Assembly (NCBI RefSeq): GCF_025905425.1
Contig: NZ_CP109603.1
Location: 4,108,501-4,172,500, forward strand
Source of the DNA: Pseudomonas putida
Lineage (GTDB): Bacteria; Pseudomonadota; Gammaproteobacteria; Pseudomonadales; Pseudomonadaceae
Direction: 5' to 3'
DNA length: 64,000 nucleotides
Position 1 is the stretch's first letter; each line of letters opens with the position of its first letter. A program made the translations under genes and the position numbers. The notes under the pieces are model-generated. The model was not told the DNA's origin. It ran no database searches and saw nothing but the letters and a program-made list of their open reading frames with translations. Shown piece after piece: positions 48,706 to 59,610 of this stretch.

Positions 48706-49479
48706 TCAAAAGAATTCGTCCAGCAATCGATAAAAGCGGATCCGGGCAGGATCCGCTTCAACCCCATAACTTGCCAGAAAGGGCGCCACCCACTCATCCC
48801 CCAGGTCAGCGGCGATATCCCGGGTTGCCAACGCCAAGTCCTGCCAACGGTCGGCCACACCCAGGCGGCCACAGTCGATGAAACCGCTGAAGCGTGCGCC
48901 CTCAGCCATCAGGTTCGGTAGACAGGCATCGCCATGGGTCACCACCCGGTCCTCCTTCGCCGGGCGCGCCGCCAACAGGTCGGCGAACACGTCACTGGCC
49001 GTGCGCCCAAGTTGCTCTTCATCGAAGTCTGCCTCATCGACCAGGCCAGCCGTCATGCGCGCTTGCGCCAACCTCACCCGCGCCGCCAGCGCATGATCGA
49101 ACGGGCACTCCCCGGCCGGTCGCTGGTGCAGCTGGCGCAGTGCCTCGGCCATCAGGGCAACCGTGGCCGCTGGCGTACGCTTAGCCGACTCGGCCAAGCT
49201 CTGGCCTGGCACTGCTGTCATCAACAACCAGTGCCGTCCCTGTTCAGTAACGGCATCGACGACCCGAGGCGCCGGCATGCCCTGCCCCGCCATCCAGCGC
49301 AGGCGGCTGACCTCCCCTGGGAGCTCCGCCAGCGCCGCAACGGGCTCGGACTTGAGGAACAGATCGTCGGCGCATTGCCGGCGCAGGCGCAAGACACTGG
49401 CCCCAGACTCGCCAAGCGCCTGAACCTCCATCGCCACAACGCCATGGGCCTCTCGCCAGCCTGCTGGCAGGGTCGTCAT
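48706..49479 (-). CDS. APH(3')-II-like aminoglycoside 3'-phosphotransferase
   Basis: A 257-residue kinase-fold protein with the APH(3') catalytic blocks RVVTHGDACLPNLM and FSGFIDCGRLGVADRWQDLALATRDIA, ending RIRFYRLLDEFF, the same C-terminal signature as NptII-type enzymes. A nucleotide-binding region with LRLRRQCADDLFLKSE and SRLRWMAGQGMPAPRVVDAV precedes. It would phosphorylate the 3'-OH of kanamycin or neomycin if active. It overlaps the oxidoreductase gene by 4 bases (ATGA) and has no mobile element beside it, so it looks like an intrinsic chromosomal gene rather than an acquired one. Confidence 0.88.
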   Translation of the reverse strand: MTTLPAGWREAHGVVAMEVQALGESGASVLRLRRQCADDLFLKSEPVAALAELPGEVSRLRWMAGQGMPAPRVVDAVTEQGRHWLLMTAVPGQSLAESAKRTPAATVALMAEALRQLHQRPAGECPFDHALAARVRLAQARMTAGLVDEADFDEEQLGRTASDVFADLLAARPAKEDRVVTHGDACLPNLMAEGARFSGFIDCGRLGVADRWQDLALATRDIAADLGDEWVAPFLASYGVEADPARIRFYRLLDEFF

Positions 49480-50588
49480 GGCATCTGCCCTTTGAGGATG
49501 TCTTCGCAGGCCTCGCTGCCCATGAGCGGCGCCAGAATAACGCCTGGGTGAGCGACCGTGACGTACAGCCCTTCGAACCCCTCAAGGAACGTACGCAGTG
49601 GCAGGCCACTGTCGGTTTTTGGCCGGTACACTGCCTGGATTGATCGCAGCGACAGTTCGCAACTGGGGTGAAACAAACTGGCAACCGCTTGCAGGCTGCT
49701 ACGACCGAGCTCGGCCATCCCCGCTTCACCCGGGAAGTCAGCTGCCGACAGCAGCCCACCACCCCGACCGGGCCGCACTTCCAGCGACTGCCCGTACAGC
49801 AGATGGCGCAGCGGCACCTGTGCGGCATCGAACCGCAGCAGCACCGCAGGCGCTTCGTGGATGGGCAGAGCCTGCCCCAGTTGCCGGGCCAGGCTCTGGG
49901 CGCCCATGGCATTGGCCAGTACGACGACATCCGCCGGCACGATGCCCGCGTGGGTACGCACACCGGTAATGCGCGCCCCCTGCACCTCCAGCGCCAGTAC
50001 CTCGCACGCCTCAAGCACCTTGGCGCCTTCGCCCTGGGCTGCCGCCAACAAACGCTCAGCCAGTGCATCAGGCTCGACCGCAAAATCGTCCGGTGACCAA
50101 ATTGCCATGTCCGGAGGCTGCACCAAGCCGGGCTCCAGCTCGCGGATGCGCTCGCGCCCCACCGCCATCATCGACACCCCGGCCGCCTGCTGCTCGGCAA
50201 GCATGGCCAAGGTCTCCTGCTCGCTGTCGAGCCAGATCAAACCACCTTGCGCTGCCACCGGCAGCGGCCCGAGCGCTTGCGTCAGCTGCGCAAATTGAGC
50301 CAGGGCACGCTGCTCCAGGGCAAAGCCTGCCGGGTGCTCGGAAGGGAGGCGGCTGCCGGTGCCCACCCAACCATACGAGTGCCCGGTGACACCCCGGGCA
50401 ATGGCCCGCTCGCGTTCAAGCACGGTGACCGGGGCACCCCGCCGGGCCAGGTGCCAGGCGATGGAGGCGCCGATGATACCGCCGCCCACCACCACTACAT
50501 GAGGAACGTTGCGTGCTATTGCGTTTGTCCTTGCGCAAATCCGAGGAAGCGTAGTGTGCGCAATGGCAGCCTTAACGTCTGTGAACAA
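49476..50588 (-). CDS. FAD-dependent oxidoreductase (DAO/DadA-like); start uncertain
   Basis: An FAD-binding Rossmann motif HVVVVGGGIIGASIAWHLARRGAPVTVLERE opens the conserved part. SYGWVGTGSRLPSEHPAGF and a C-terminal FLEGFEGLYVTVAHPGVILAPLMGSEACEDIL complete a D-amino-acid-oxidase-like fold, probably oxidising an amine or amino acid. No ATG exists in frame near the N-terminus. The annotated limit is the TTG at 50588, but 29 residues before the Rossmann strand look non-homologous. An AAGGA site lies 8 bases before an ATA at 50519, and GTG codons begin at 50495. It is translationally coupled to the APH-like gene. Confidence 0.85.
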   Translation of the reverse strand: MFTDVKAAIAHTTLPRICARTNAIARNVPHVVVVGGGIIGASIAWHLARRGAPVTVLERERAIARGVTGHSYGWVGTGSRLPSEHPAGFALEQRALAQFAQLTQALGPLPVAAQGGLIWLDSEQETLAMLAEQQAAGVSMMAVGRERIRELEPGLVQPPDMAIWSPDDFAVEPDALAERLLAAAQGEGAKVLEACEVLALEVQGARITGVRTHAGIVPADVVVLANAMGAQSLARQLGQALPIHEAPAVLLRFDAAQVPLRHLLYGQSLEVRPGRGGGLLSAADFPGEAGMAELGRSSLQAVASLFHPSCELSLRSIQAVYRPKTDSGLPLRTFLEGFEGLYVTVAHPGVILAPLMGSEACEDILKGQMP

Positions 50589-50637
50589 TCGTATTCACAC
50601 TCAATGGCGGCCGGCGGCTTACGTTTGCTCACAGACG
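50575..50637. promoter_or_regulatory. Inverted repeats between the divergent oxidoreductase and GNAT genes
   Basis: CGTCTGTGAACAATCGT (from 50576) and ACGTTTGCTCACAGACG (50621-50637) are inverted copies, 15 of 17 matching. The first also forms the dyad TGTGAACAATCGTATTCACA (50580-50599). Three CAATGGC words occur at 50561, 50602 and 50658. This looks like an operator region controlling one or both divergent genes. Confidence 0.5.
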
Positions 50638-50687
50638 CGCAGGCAGTCGTCTACGCACAATGGCGTTTTCAACGTGAGGCCAGACGT

Positions 50688-51155
50688 ATGACCGCCATAA
50701 CCTTTCGCCCCGCAGCACCTGAAGATGCCGCAACCTGTATGACCCTCCGGGCATTGACCCGAGAAAACGCGTTCACCGAAGAAGACCTGCGCGCCCTGGG
50801 CATCACCGTCGATTCCTGGAGCAGCAGCATTCGCGATGGCAGCGGCCCAGGCTTCGTGGCTTGCAAGGACGACCAGATGGTGGGCTACTGCTTCGCTGAC
50901 AAGGACAGCGGCGAGGTCACCGTGCTCGCACTGTTGCCGGCATATGAGGACCAAGGGATCGGCAAACGCTTGCTCCAGATGGTCGTCGATCACCTGGGGG
51001 AACTGGGGTTCGAGCGATTGTTCCTGGCGTGCTCCAGCGACCCGAACGCGCGCTCTTATGGGTTCTATCGCCACCTGGGGTGGACGTCGACAGGCGAGCA
51101 CGATGAAGCGGGCGATGAGATCTTGCAGCTCGGGATCGATAGCAGCGCTCGGTAA
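50688..51155 (+). CDS. GNAT family N-acetyltransferase
   Basis: A 155-residue GNAT: MTAITFRPAAPEDAATCMTLRALTRENAFTEEDLRALG, then VTVLALLPAYEDQGIGKRLLQMVVDHLGELGFERLFLACS, with the acetyl-CoA loop Q/RxxGxG/A as DQGIGKRL, and RSYGFYRHLGWTSTGE. The acceptor is unknown. GAGG lies 8 bases before ATG 50688. It is divergent from the oxidoreductase and ends at a shared terminator with guaA. Confidence 0.92.
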   Translation: MTAITFRPAAPEDAATCMTLRALTRENAFTEEDLRALGITVDSWSSSIRDGSGPGFVACKDDQMVGYCFADKDSGEVTVLALLPAYEDQGIGKRLLQMVVDHLGELGFERLFLACSSDPNARSYGFYRHLGWTSTGEHDEAGDEILQLGIDSSAR

Positions 51156-51158
51156 AAC

Positions 51159-51188
51159 GCAAAAGCCCGCAATCAAGCGGGCTTTTGC
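51159..51188. terminator. Bidirectional terminator between GNAT gene and guaA
   Basis: GCAAAAGCCCGC and GCGGGCTTTTGC flank an AATCAA loop. It has A/T runs on both sides and lies 4 bases after the GNAT stop and 43 after the guaA stop, so it can serve both converging genes. Confidence 0.92.
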
Positions 51189-51230
51189 TAGCTTCCTGCT
51201 ATCGGACGCCGGCCGTGGCCGGGCGCGAAA

Positions 51231-52808
51231 TCATTCCCACTCGATCGTGGCCGGCGGCTTGCTCGATACGTCGTAAGTGACGCGCGAGATGCCTTCGATT
51301 TCGTTGATGATGCGGCCGCTGACGGTCTCCAGCAGCTCGTACGGCAGGTGTGCCCAACGCGCGGTCATGAAGTCCACGGTCTCGACGGCACGCAGGGCCA
51401 CGACCCAGGCGTAACGACGGCCGTCGCCAACGACGCCAACCGATTTGACCGGCTGGAACACCACGAAGGCCTGGCTGGTCTTGTGGTACCAGTCGGCTTT
51501 GCGCAATTCTTCGATGAAGATGTGGTCAGCGCGACGCAGGATGTCGGCGTATTCCTTCTTCACTTCACCGAGAATCCGCACGCCCAGGCCTGGGCCTGGG
51601 AACGGGTGGCGGTAGACCATGTCGTACGGCAGGCCCAGTTCCAAGCCGATCTTGCGGACTTCGTCCTTGAACAGCTCGCGCAGCGGCTCGACCAGCTTGA
51701 GGTTCATTTCCTCTGGCAGGCCACCGACGTTGTGGTGCGACTTGATCACGTGGGCCTTGCCGCTCTTGGCGCCGGCCGACTCGATCACGTCAGGGTAGAT
51801 GGTGCCCTGGGCGAGGAACTGGATGTTGTCCAGCTTGCTGGCTTCGGCATCGAAGATGTCGATGAAGGTGCGGCCGATGATCTTGCGCTTCTTCTCCGGG
51901 TCCGCTTCGCCTTCCAGGTTACCCAGGAACTGCTCCTCGGCATCGGCACGGATCACCTTGACGCCCATGTTCTCTTTGAACATGGCCATCACCTGGTCGC
52001 CTTCGTGCAGGCGCAGCAGGCCGTTGTCGACGAATACGCAGGTCAACTGGTCGCCGATGGCGCGGTGCAGCAGCGCGGCAACCACGGAGGAGTCAACGCC
52101 GCCGGACAGGCCCAGCAGGACGTTGGCCGAACCGACTTGCTCACGCACCTGGGCGATGGCGTCTTCGACGATGTTGGACGGGGTCCACAAGGCTTCGCAG
52201 CCGCAGATGTCCTGGACGAAGCGCGAGAGGATACGGCCGCCCTGCTTGGTGTGGGTCACTTCTGGGTGGAACTGCACGCCGTAGTAGCCGCGCGCGTCAT
52301 CGAACATGCCGGCAATTGGGCAGCTCGGGGTGCTGGCCAGCACGTGGAAGTCGCCAGGCATCTGGGTGACCTTGTCACCGTGGCTCATCCAGACGTCCAG
52401 GCCCAGTACGCCATCGGCGTCCACATGGTCTTCGATGCCGTCGAGCAGGCGGCTCTTGCCGACCACGTCAACGCGGGCATAACCGAATTCGCGCAGGTCG
52501 GACCCGGTAACCTTGCCGCCCAGCTGTTCGGCCATGGTCTGCATGCCGTAGCAGATGCCCAGCAGCGGTACGTTCAGGTCGAACACCGCCTGCGGTGCGC
52601 GCGGGCTGTTGGCTTCGTGGACCGACTCGGGGCCGCCAGCGAGGATAATGCCGCGCGGGTTGAATTCGCGGATCGCTTCATCGTCCATGTCGAACGGATG
52701 CAGTTCGCAGTAGACACCGATCTCGCGCACGCGGCGGGCGATCAGTTGGGTGTACTGGGAACCGAAATCGAGGATCAGGATGCGGTGAGCGTGAATGTCG
52801 AGGGCCAT
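51231..52808 (-). CDS. guaA: GMP synthase (glutamine-hydrolysing)
   Basis: A 525-residue enzyme making GMP from XMP, ATP and glutamine. The class I glutaminase domain has [17 protein letters not shown] (Cys) and [14 protein letters not shown] (His, Glu). The PP-loop ATPase has [20 protein letters not shown]. The C-terminal dimerisation domain ends [17 protein letters not shown]. Length is standard. It follows guaB by 78 bases with a strong palindrome between. Confidence 0.99.
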   Translation of the reverse strand: MALDIHAHRILILDFGSQYTQLIARRVREIGVYCELHPFDMDDEAIREFNPRGIILAGGPESVHEANSPRAPQAVFDLNVPLLGICYGMQTMAEQLGGKVTGSDLREFGYARVDVVGKSRLLDGIEDHVDADGVLGLDVWMSHGDKVTQMPGDFHVLASTPSCPIAGMFDDARGYYGVQFHPEVTHTKQGGRILSRFVQDICGCEALWTPSNIVEDAIAQVREQVGSANVLLGLSGGVDSSVVAALLHRAIGDQLTCVFVDNGLLRLHEGDQVMAMFKENMGVKVIRADAEEQFLGNLEGEADPEKKRKIIGRTFIDIFDAEASKLDNIQFLAQGTIYPDVIESAGAKSGKAHVIKSHHNVGGLPEEMNLKLVEPLRELFKDEVRKIGLELGLPYDMVYRHPFPGPGLGVRILGEVKKEYADILRRADHIFIEELRKADWYHKTSQAFVVFQPVKSVGVVGDGRRYAWVVALRAVETVDFMTARWAHLPYELLETVSGRIINEIEGISRVTYDVSSKPPATIEWE

Positions 52809-52839
52809 GACTCAATCTCGTCAGTGGAAATCGGAAACG

Positions 52840-52867
52840 ACGCGGGGCTGTCGTGACAGCCCCGCGT
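52840..52867. other. Perfect 13-bp palindrome between guaB and guaA
   Basis: ACGCGGGGCTGTC and GACAGCCCCGCGT are separated by only GT. With a 2-base centre the RNA hairpin would open its top pairs. No T-run follows, so it is more likely an mRNA-stability or attenuating element within the guaBA transcript than a full terminator. Confidence 0.75.
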
Positions 52868-52886
52868 GCAACTGTTGCTGGAAGCC

Positions 52887-55000
<2,114 letters not shown>

Positions 55001-55046
55001 TAAGGAAGCAAGCCTGCGAACTGCGGTAATGAAACAATTCTACCGC

Positions 55047-55802
55047 TCACAGGCTCAGGTAGCGACCGATCATGGCCAAGCCGCTGGCCAGCACCAGCCA
55101 GGTGACCAGGCGCACAAAGGCCTCGCGGGACAGTTTCAGGGTCAGCCGGCGCCCCACCCACAGCCCGATGAACATTACCGGTAACAGGCAGGCCGCGAGC
55201 AGCAGCAGGCTGCTGTCGGCGTAAACCCCGGCGAGCAGGAACAGCGACAGGCGTACGACCGTGCTGCAACTGATCAGCGCGCTCTGGGTAGCCCGCACCT
55301 GCTCTTTCGCCTCCAGGCGGGCGCTCAGATACAGCGCATAAAGAAAACCACCACTGCCGAACAACGCGCCGAACAAGCCCCCTACCGTACCCATGGGCAC
55401 CGCCCAGACGCCGGACAGGTTCGCCGGGCGCACCTTCACCGCCAGGTTATAGAACGCATAGGCGCTGACGAACAAACCCATCAGCAACAGCAGCAGGTCG
55501 GACTTGAGCCGCAGCAAAAACACCACCCCCAGGGTGCACCCTATCGCCATGAAGGGCAGCAGGCGCATCAACTCACCGCGCACCACATCCCGGCGCGACG
55601 GCAGCAGGTTGCCGAATGCCGCAACGAAGTCCAGCAGCACCAACAGCGGGATGATCCGGGACAGCGGCATGAAGTGGATCAGCACCGGGGCTGCGACCAG
55701 TGCAGTGCCGAAACCGGCAATACCGAAGACGATGTAGGCCAGGCCAACACCGAGCAGGATGGGCAGCCAGTCGAGGCCGGAAAAGGACAATTGGGTGAGC
55801 AT
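55047..55802 (-). CDS. TSUP (TauE/SafE) family membrane permease
   Basis: A 251-residue protein with about eight hydrophobic segments. Family signs are LGVGLAYIVFGIAGFGTALVAAPVLIHFMPL and GTVGGLFGALFGSGGFLYALYLSARLEAKEQVRATQSALI. TSUP permeases move sulfonates, sulfite or organic acids. ATG 55802 is chosen over an upstream TTG. It diverges from a LysR gene 98 bases away, which probably regulates it. Confidence 0.9.
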   Translation of the reverse strand: MLTQLSFSGLDWLPILLGVGLAYIVFGIAGFGTALVAAPVLIHFMPLSRIIPLLVLLDFVAAFGNLLPSRRDVVRGELMRLLPFMAIGCTLGVVFLLRLKSDLLLLLMGLFVSAYAFYNLAVKVRPANLSGVWAVPMGTVGGLFGALFGSGGFLYALYLSARLEAKEQVRATQSALISCSTVVRLSLFLLAGVYADSSLLLLAACLLPVMFIGLWVGRRLTLKLSREAFVRLVTWLVLASGLAMIGRYLSL

Positions 55803-55899
55803 GGCGTGTGTTCCTGAAAAGTCATGCAAAGGTTAGCCAGCCATGAGCCATGCCGACTAATATGCGTTTGCGCCATCACCCATCTCGAAAAGGCATGAC

Positions 55900-56781
55900 A
55901 TGACGTCGATCCGCCAGTTGCGTTACTTCGTGGAAATCGCCGAGAGCGGCAGTTTCAGCGCCGCCGCCGAGCGGCTTTACATCGCCCAGTCGGCGCTGAG
56001 CCGGCAGATCAAGGAGCTGGAGCAGCACCTGGGCACGCCGCTGTTCGAGCGGACCGCACGCCTGCCACGTCTGACGCTCGCGGGGGACGCCTTTTTGCAG
56101 CGTGCCCGCCGCTTGCTGGCCGACCTGGCACAGGCCGAGCGCATCACCCGCGACATGGGCGACGGCCTGCAAGGCAGCCTGCGCCTGAACCACTCCAGCA
56201 CCGTGCCGCTGACCGGGCCACTGCTGGCTCGCCTGGGCAGCTACCTGCAAGGCAACCCAGGGATTGCACTGGAGATCGCGCAGCAATCCTCGGAGGCGCA
56301 GTTGGAGGATATCGCAGCTGGGCGGCTGGATATCGGCCTGCTGCGCCTGCCGGTGCTGCGCCAGCATGAGGGCGTGGTGCTGCATGAATTGTTCAGCGAG
56401 CCTTTATTGTTGGCCGTCGCCGCCGGGCACCCCTTGGCTGAAGCGCCGGTCGTGCAACTGGAGCAACTGCGTGGGGAACGGTTCATTTCCATTCCTCACC
56501 GCGATCGCGGCGGGTTGAGCTACTTGTCGGCCTCGCTGTGCATGAATGCAGGGTTCTTTCCGCAGGCGGCCCAGGTGGTTTCACGCAAGACTACGCAGTT
56601 GCAGTTGATTCAGGCGGGGTTCGGGGTGGCGCTGTTGCCGGCATGCATGCGCGAGATTGCGCCGGCATCGGTCAGGTTCGTGGCGCTGGGGGAGGTTTGT
56701 GAGAGTACTGTGGCACTGGCGTGCAGGCGGGATGCAGGGGTGATGGTGCAGCAGTTTTTGGCGGCGATGCAGGGGGCGTGA
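55900..56781 (+). CDS. LysR family transcriptional regulator
   Basis: A 293-residue LTTR. The N-terminal winged helix-turn-helix is MTSIRQLRYFVEIAESGSFSAAAERLYIAQSALSRQIKELEQHLGTPLFERTARLPRLTLAGDAFL. The effector domain includes IALEIAQQSSEAQLEDIAAGRLDIGLLRLPV and GFGVALLPACMREIAP. Divergent placement next to the TSUP permease suggests it controls that gene in response to its substrate. Confidence 0.95.
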   Translation: MTSIRQLRYFVEIAESGSFSAAAERLYIAQSALSRQIKELEQHLGTPLFERTARLPRLTLAGDAFLQRARRLLADLAQAERITRDMGDGLQGSLRLNHSSTVPLTGPLLARLGSYLQGNPGIALEIAQQSSEAQLEDIAAGRLDIGLLRLPVLRQHEGVVLHELFSEPLLLAVAAGHPLAEAPVVQLEQLRGERFISIPHRDRGGLSYLSASLCMNAGFFPQAAQVVSRKTTQLQLIQAGFGVALLPACMREIAPASVRFVALGEVCESTVALACRRDAGVMVQQFLAAMQGA

Positions 56782-56820
56782 TGGGAGGCAGTGGTGCATG
56801 ACGGTAGATCTTCTGCGCTC

Positions 56821-57050
56821 TTGAGATCGAGCGCCGCCCGCGCGGCGCATCGCGACGCAAGGCCGCTCCCACATTTGTTTCGGGCCAGTCAGGCCTGTGG
56901 CATGGGCGCGCGACCGCCTTGTTTGTCCAACTCGATATTGAGGTGGGCGCCAAGGGGCCGCGCGCGAATTTGTCAGGAATAATTGGCCCGAAACAAATGT
57001 GGGAGCGGCCTTGCGTCGCGATGCGCCGCGCGGGCGGCGCTCGATCTCAA
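56821..57050. repeat. Perfect 67-bp inverted repeat with 96-bp centre (REP-like)
   Basis: Bases 56821-56887 and 56984-57050 are exact reverse complements over 67 bases, running from TTGAGATCGAGCGCCGCCCG to GTTTCGGGCCA. Each arm contains GTGGGAGCGGCCTTGCGTCG, a REP class different from the TTCGCGGGCAAGC type, and a GCGCCGC/GCGGCGC inner stem. It fills the gap between the LysR gene and xseA; no gene is seen in the centre. Confidence 0.97.
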
Positions 57051-57132
57051 AGGCGCTAAAAATCCACCGCCCTACACCTGCCAGCCCCAACCCAATTCCC
57101 GCCACCACCCGATGTCCTTTATGATGCCCGCC

Positions 57133-58512
57133 ATGATCAAAGACCCCTTCGAACGACTCGGCCTGGACCGCGAGGTCCTTACCGTCAGCCAGCTCAACGG
57201 CCGCGCTCGTGTGCTGCTGGAAGACGTGTTCCGCAGTGTCTGGGTGGAAGGCGAGATATCCAACCTCGCCCGCCCGGCCTCCGGCCACATGTACTTCACC
57301 CTCAAGGACAGCGGCGCCCAGGTGCGCTGCGCGCTGTTCCGCCAGAACGCCACCCGCGTCCGCCAGGCCCTGCGCGACGGCCTGGCGGTGCGCGTACGCG
57401 GCAAGGTCTCGCTGTTCGAAGGCCGTGGCGACTATCAGCTGATTCTCGACAGTGTCGAACCTGCCGGGGATGGCGCCCTGCGCCTGGCGTTCGAGGCACT
57501 GAAAGAAAAACTTGGCGCCGAGGGCCTATTCAGCGCCGAGCGCAAGAAGCCGCTGCCGGCCCACCCGCAGCGCATCGGCATCATCACCTCGCCCACCGGT
57601 GCGGTGATCCGCGACATCATCAGCGTATTCGGCCGCCGTGCCCCGCAGGTTGAACTGAACCTGATCCCCACAGCGGTACAGGGCCGCGAGTCCATCGCGC
57701 AGATCGTACGCGCCGTCCAACTGGCCGACAGCCTTGGTTTCGATGCGCTGATCCTGGCCCGTGGCGGCGGCTCGCTGGAAGACCTGTGGAGCTTCAACGA
57801 GGAAGCCGTGGCACGTGCCGTGGCCGCTTGCGTCACGCCCATCGCCAGTGCCGTCGGCCATGAGACCGATGTGTCGATCTGCGATTTTGTCGCCGACGTA
57901 CGCGCCCCCACGCCATCGGCCGCCGCCGAACTGCTGGCCCCTGACAACAGTGGCCTGCAGCAGCGCCTCGACGGCCTGCAACGGCGCCTGCTGCTGCGCA
58001 TGCAAAACCGCCTGAGCCACGACCGCCTGCGCGTGGAATCGCTGGCCCGACGCCTGCGCCATCCGGGTGAGCGGCTACGCCAGCAAGCCCAGCGCCTGGA
58101 CGACCTGGACATGCGCTTGCGCCGTGCCTTCATGCTCAACCTCAACCAGCGCCGCGAGCGCTTGGGGCGCCTCGACACCCGCCTGGCCGCGCAACACCCG
58201 GGCCGTACCCTGAAGCTCCTGAACCAGCGCCTGGACAGCCTCGCCGAACGCCTGCCGCGGGCCATGCGCGACGTGCTCAAGGACCGCCGCCAGCGCTTCC
58301 AGGCACAACTGCAGACGCTGCAAGTGGTCAGCCCGCTGGCCACCCTTGCCCGCGGCTACAGCATCCTGCTCGATGAGCGTGGCCAGGCCATCCGCAGCGC
58401 CGAGCAAACCCACAACGGCCAGCGCCTGACCGCCCGCCTCAATGAGGGCGAACTGCAGGTGCGCGTCGAAGACAACCACCTGACGCCCGTCACCCTCTCA
58501 CTACTGGACTGA
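57133..58512 (+). CDS. xseA: Exodeoxyribonuclease VII large subunit
   Basis: A 459-residue nuclease subunit. The N-terminal OB fold is VWVEGEISNLARPASGHMYFTLKDSGAQVRCALFR. The catalytic domain has RIGIITSPTGAVIRDIISVFGRRAPQVELNLIPTAVQG and LILARGGGSLEDLWSFNEEAVARA, and a coiled-coil C-terminal part rich in Arg and Gln (RLQQRLDGLQRRLLLRMQNRL) precedes the ending LARGYSILLDERG. ATG 57133 (MIKDPFERLGLDREV) fits the family; upstream ATGs at 57112 and 57121 are not favoured. Confidence 0.97.
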   Translation: MIKDPFERLGLDREVLTVSQLNGRARVLLEDVFRSVWVEGEISNLARPASGHMYFTLKDSGAQVRCALFRQNATRVRQALRDGLAVRVRGKVSLFEGRGDYQLILDSVEPAGDGALRLAFEALKEKLGAEGLFSAERKKPLPAHPQRIGIITSPTGAVIRDIISVFGRRAPQVELNLIPTAVQGRESIAQIVRAVQLADSLGFDALILARGGGSLEDLWSFNEEAVARAVAACVTPIASAVGHETDVSICDFVADVRAPTPSAAAELLAPDNSGLQQRLDGLQRRLLLRMQNRLSHDRLRVESLARRLRHPGERLRQQAQRLDDLDMRLRRAFMLNLNQRRERLGRLDTRLAAQHPGRTLKLLNQRLDSLAERLPRAMRDVLKDRRQRFQAQLQTLQVVSPLATLARGYSILLDERGQAIRSAEQTHNGQRLTARLNEGELQVRVEDNHLTPVTLSLLD

Positions 58513-58515
58513 CTC

Positions 58516-59343
58516 ATGCCCCGCCTGTTCGCGCCCCTGCTCGCCCTTTCCCTGCTGTTGCTGGCCAGCGGCGCCCAGGCCAGCTATATCACCCGCGCCT
58601 TGAACAAACCGGTGCCCGGCGGCGTGGCAGTGGTCGACCTGGGGCCCGGCAGCACAGCGCCAAACGCGCGCTTTGACGGCAAGCCGGTGCTGGTGGTCAA
58701 GGAACAGGATAACTGGCTGGCGATCGTCGGCATCCCGCTGACCCAAAAACCCGGCACCGCGGTGCTGAGCCAAGGTGGCCGCAGCCTGCCCTTCACAGTC
58801 GGCAGCAAGCAGTACCCCGAGCAGCGCATCACCCTGAAGAACACGCGCCAGGTCAACCCGAACCCGGCCGACCTCAAGCGCATCGACCGCGAACTGGCCG
58901 AGCAGATCAAGGCCTACCGCAGCTTCAGCCCGGCCCTGCCAAGCAACCTGATCCTCGACAAGCCGGTCACGGGCCCGCTGTCGAGCAAGTTCGGCGTGCG
59001 CCGCTTCTTCAACGGCGAAGAGCGCAACCCGCATGCCGGGCTGGACTTCGCCGTGCCCGCCGGCACGCCGATCAAGACCCCGGCCAATGGCAAGGTGATC
59101 CTGGTGGGTGATTACTTCTTCAATGGCCGTACCGTGTTTGTCGACCATGGCCAGGGTTTTATCAGCATGTTCTGCCACATGTCGAAGATCGATGCGAAGG
59201 TGGGGCAGGCGCTGCGTCGCGGGGATGTGGTGGGCCGGGTTGGCTCGACCGGGCGGGCGACCGGGCCGCACATGCATTGGAATGTCAGCTTGAATGATGC
59301 GCGGGTAGATCCAGCCATCTTCATTGGCGCGTTTCAACCCTGA
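58516..59343 (+). CDS. M23 family metallopeptidase
   Basis: A 275-residue secreted peptidase: signal peptide PRLFAPLLALSLLLLASGAQA, an N-terminal beta domain, and a LytM domain with zinc ligands HAGLDFAVPAGTPIKTPANGKV and HMHWNVSLNDARVDP; FVDHGQGFISMFCHMSKI holds the catalytic His. It probably cleaves peptidoglycan peptides. It lies 3 bases after xseA and is cotranscribed with it. Confidence 0.94.
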   Translation: MPRLFAPLLALSLLLLASGAQASYITRALNKPVPGGVAVVDLGPGSTAPNARFDGKPVLVVKEQDNWLAIVGIPLTQKPGTAVLSQGGRSLPFTVGSKQYPEQRITLKNTRQVNPNPADLKRIDRELAEQIKAYRSFSPALPSNLILDKPVTGPLSSKFGVRRFFNGEERNPHAGLDFAVPAGTPIKTPANGKVILVGDYFFNGRTVFVDHGQGFISMFCHMSKIDAKVGQALRRGDVVGRVGSTGRATGPHMHWNVSLNDARVDPAIFIGAFQP

Positions 59344-59350
59344 GATCGGC

Positions 59351-59439
59351 GCCAGCCTCTTCGCGGGCAAGCCCGCTCTCACAGGGCTAGCGACGCCGCA
59401 GATCCCTGTGGGAGCGGGCTTGCCCGCGAAGAGGCTGGC
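59351..59439. repeat. Inverted REP pair after the M23 gene
   Basis: GCCAGCCTCTTCGCGGGCAA plus GCCCGCTCTCACAGG and CCTGTGGGAGCGGGCTTGCC plus CGCGAAGAGGCTGGC mirror each other. The left arm has CTCTCAC instead of CTCCCAC. Confidence 0.93.
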
Positions 59440-59610
59440 ACAAACACCCTGACTTCCCTCGTCTTGCGCCATCAAAAAGTACCGCGCAAAAACCTCAAAG
59501 CCTTGCAGTAAAAAGCGCTACAAAATCTCGCCATCCCACTTTTTTTAAGCATTCCTCTCAATTTTCTACGAACACTTGCCATCCCTCACCCCACTGGTTA
59601 GGGTTGAGGC

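Noticed and set aside
48706..49479. Aminoglycoside phosphotransferase as a recently acquired resistance cassette
   Set aside because: There is no IS, integron or transposon feature beside it; it overlaps a chromosomal-looking gene and has the same base composition as its neighbours.
56983..57132. Extended N-terminus of xseA starting inside the inverted repeat
   Set aside because: The first 50 codons translate the repeat arm and have no XseA similarity; ATG 57133 gives the usual protein length.
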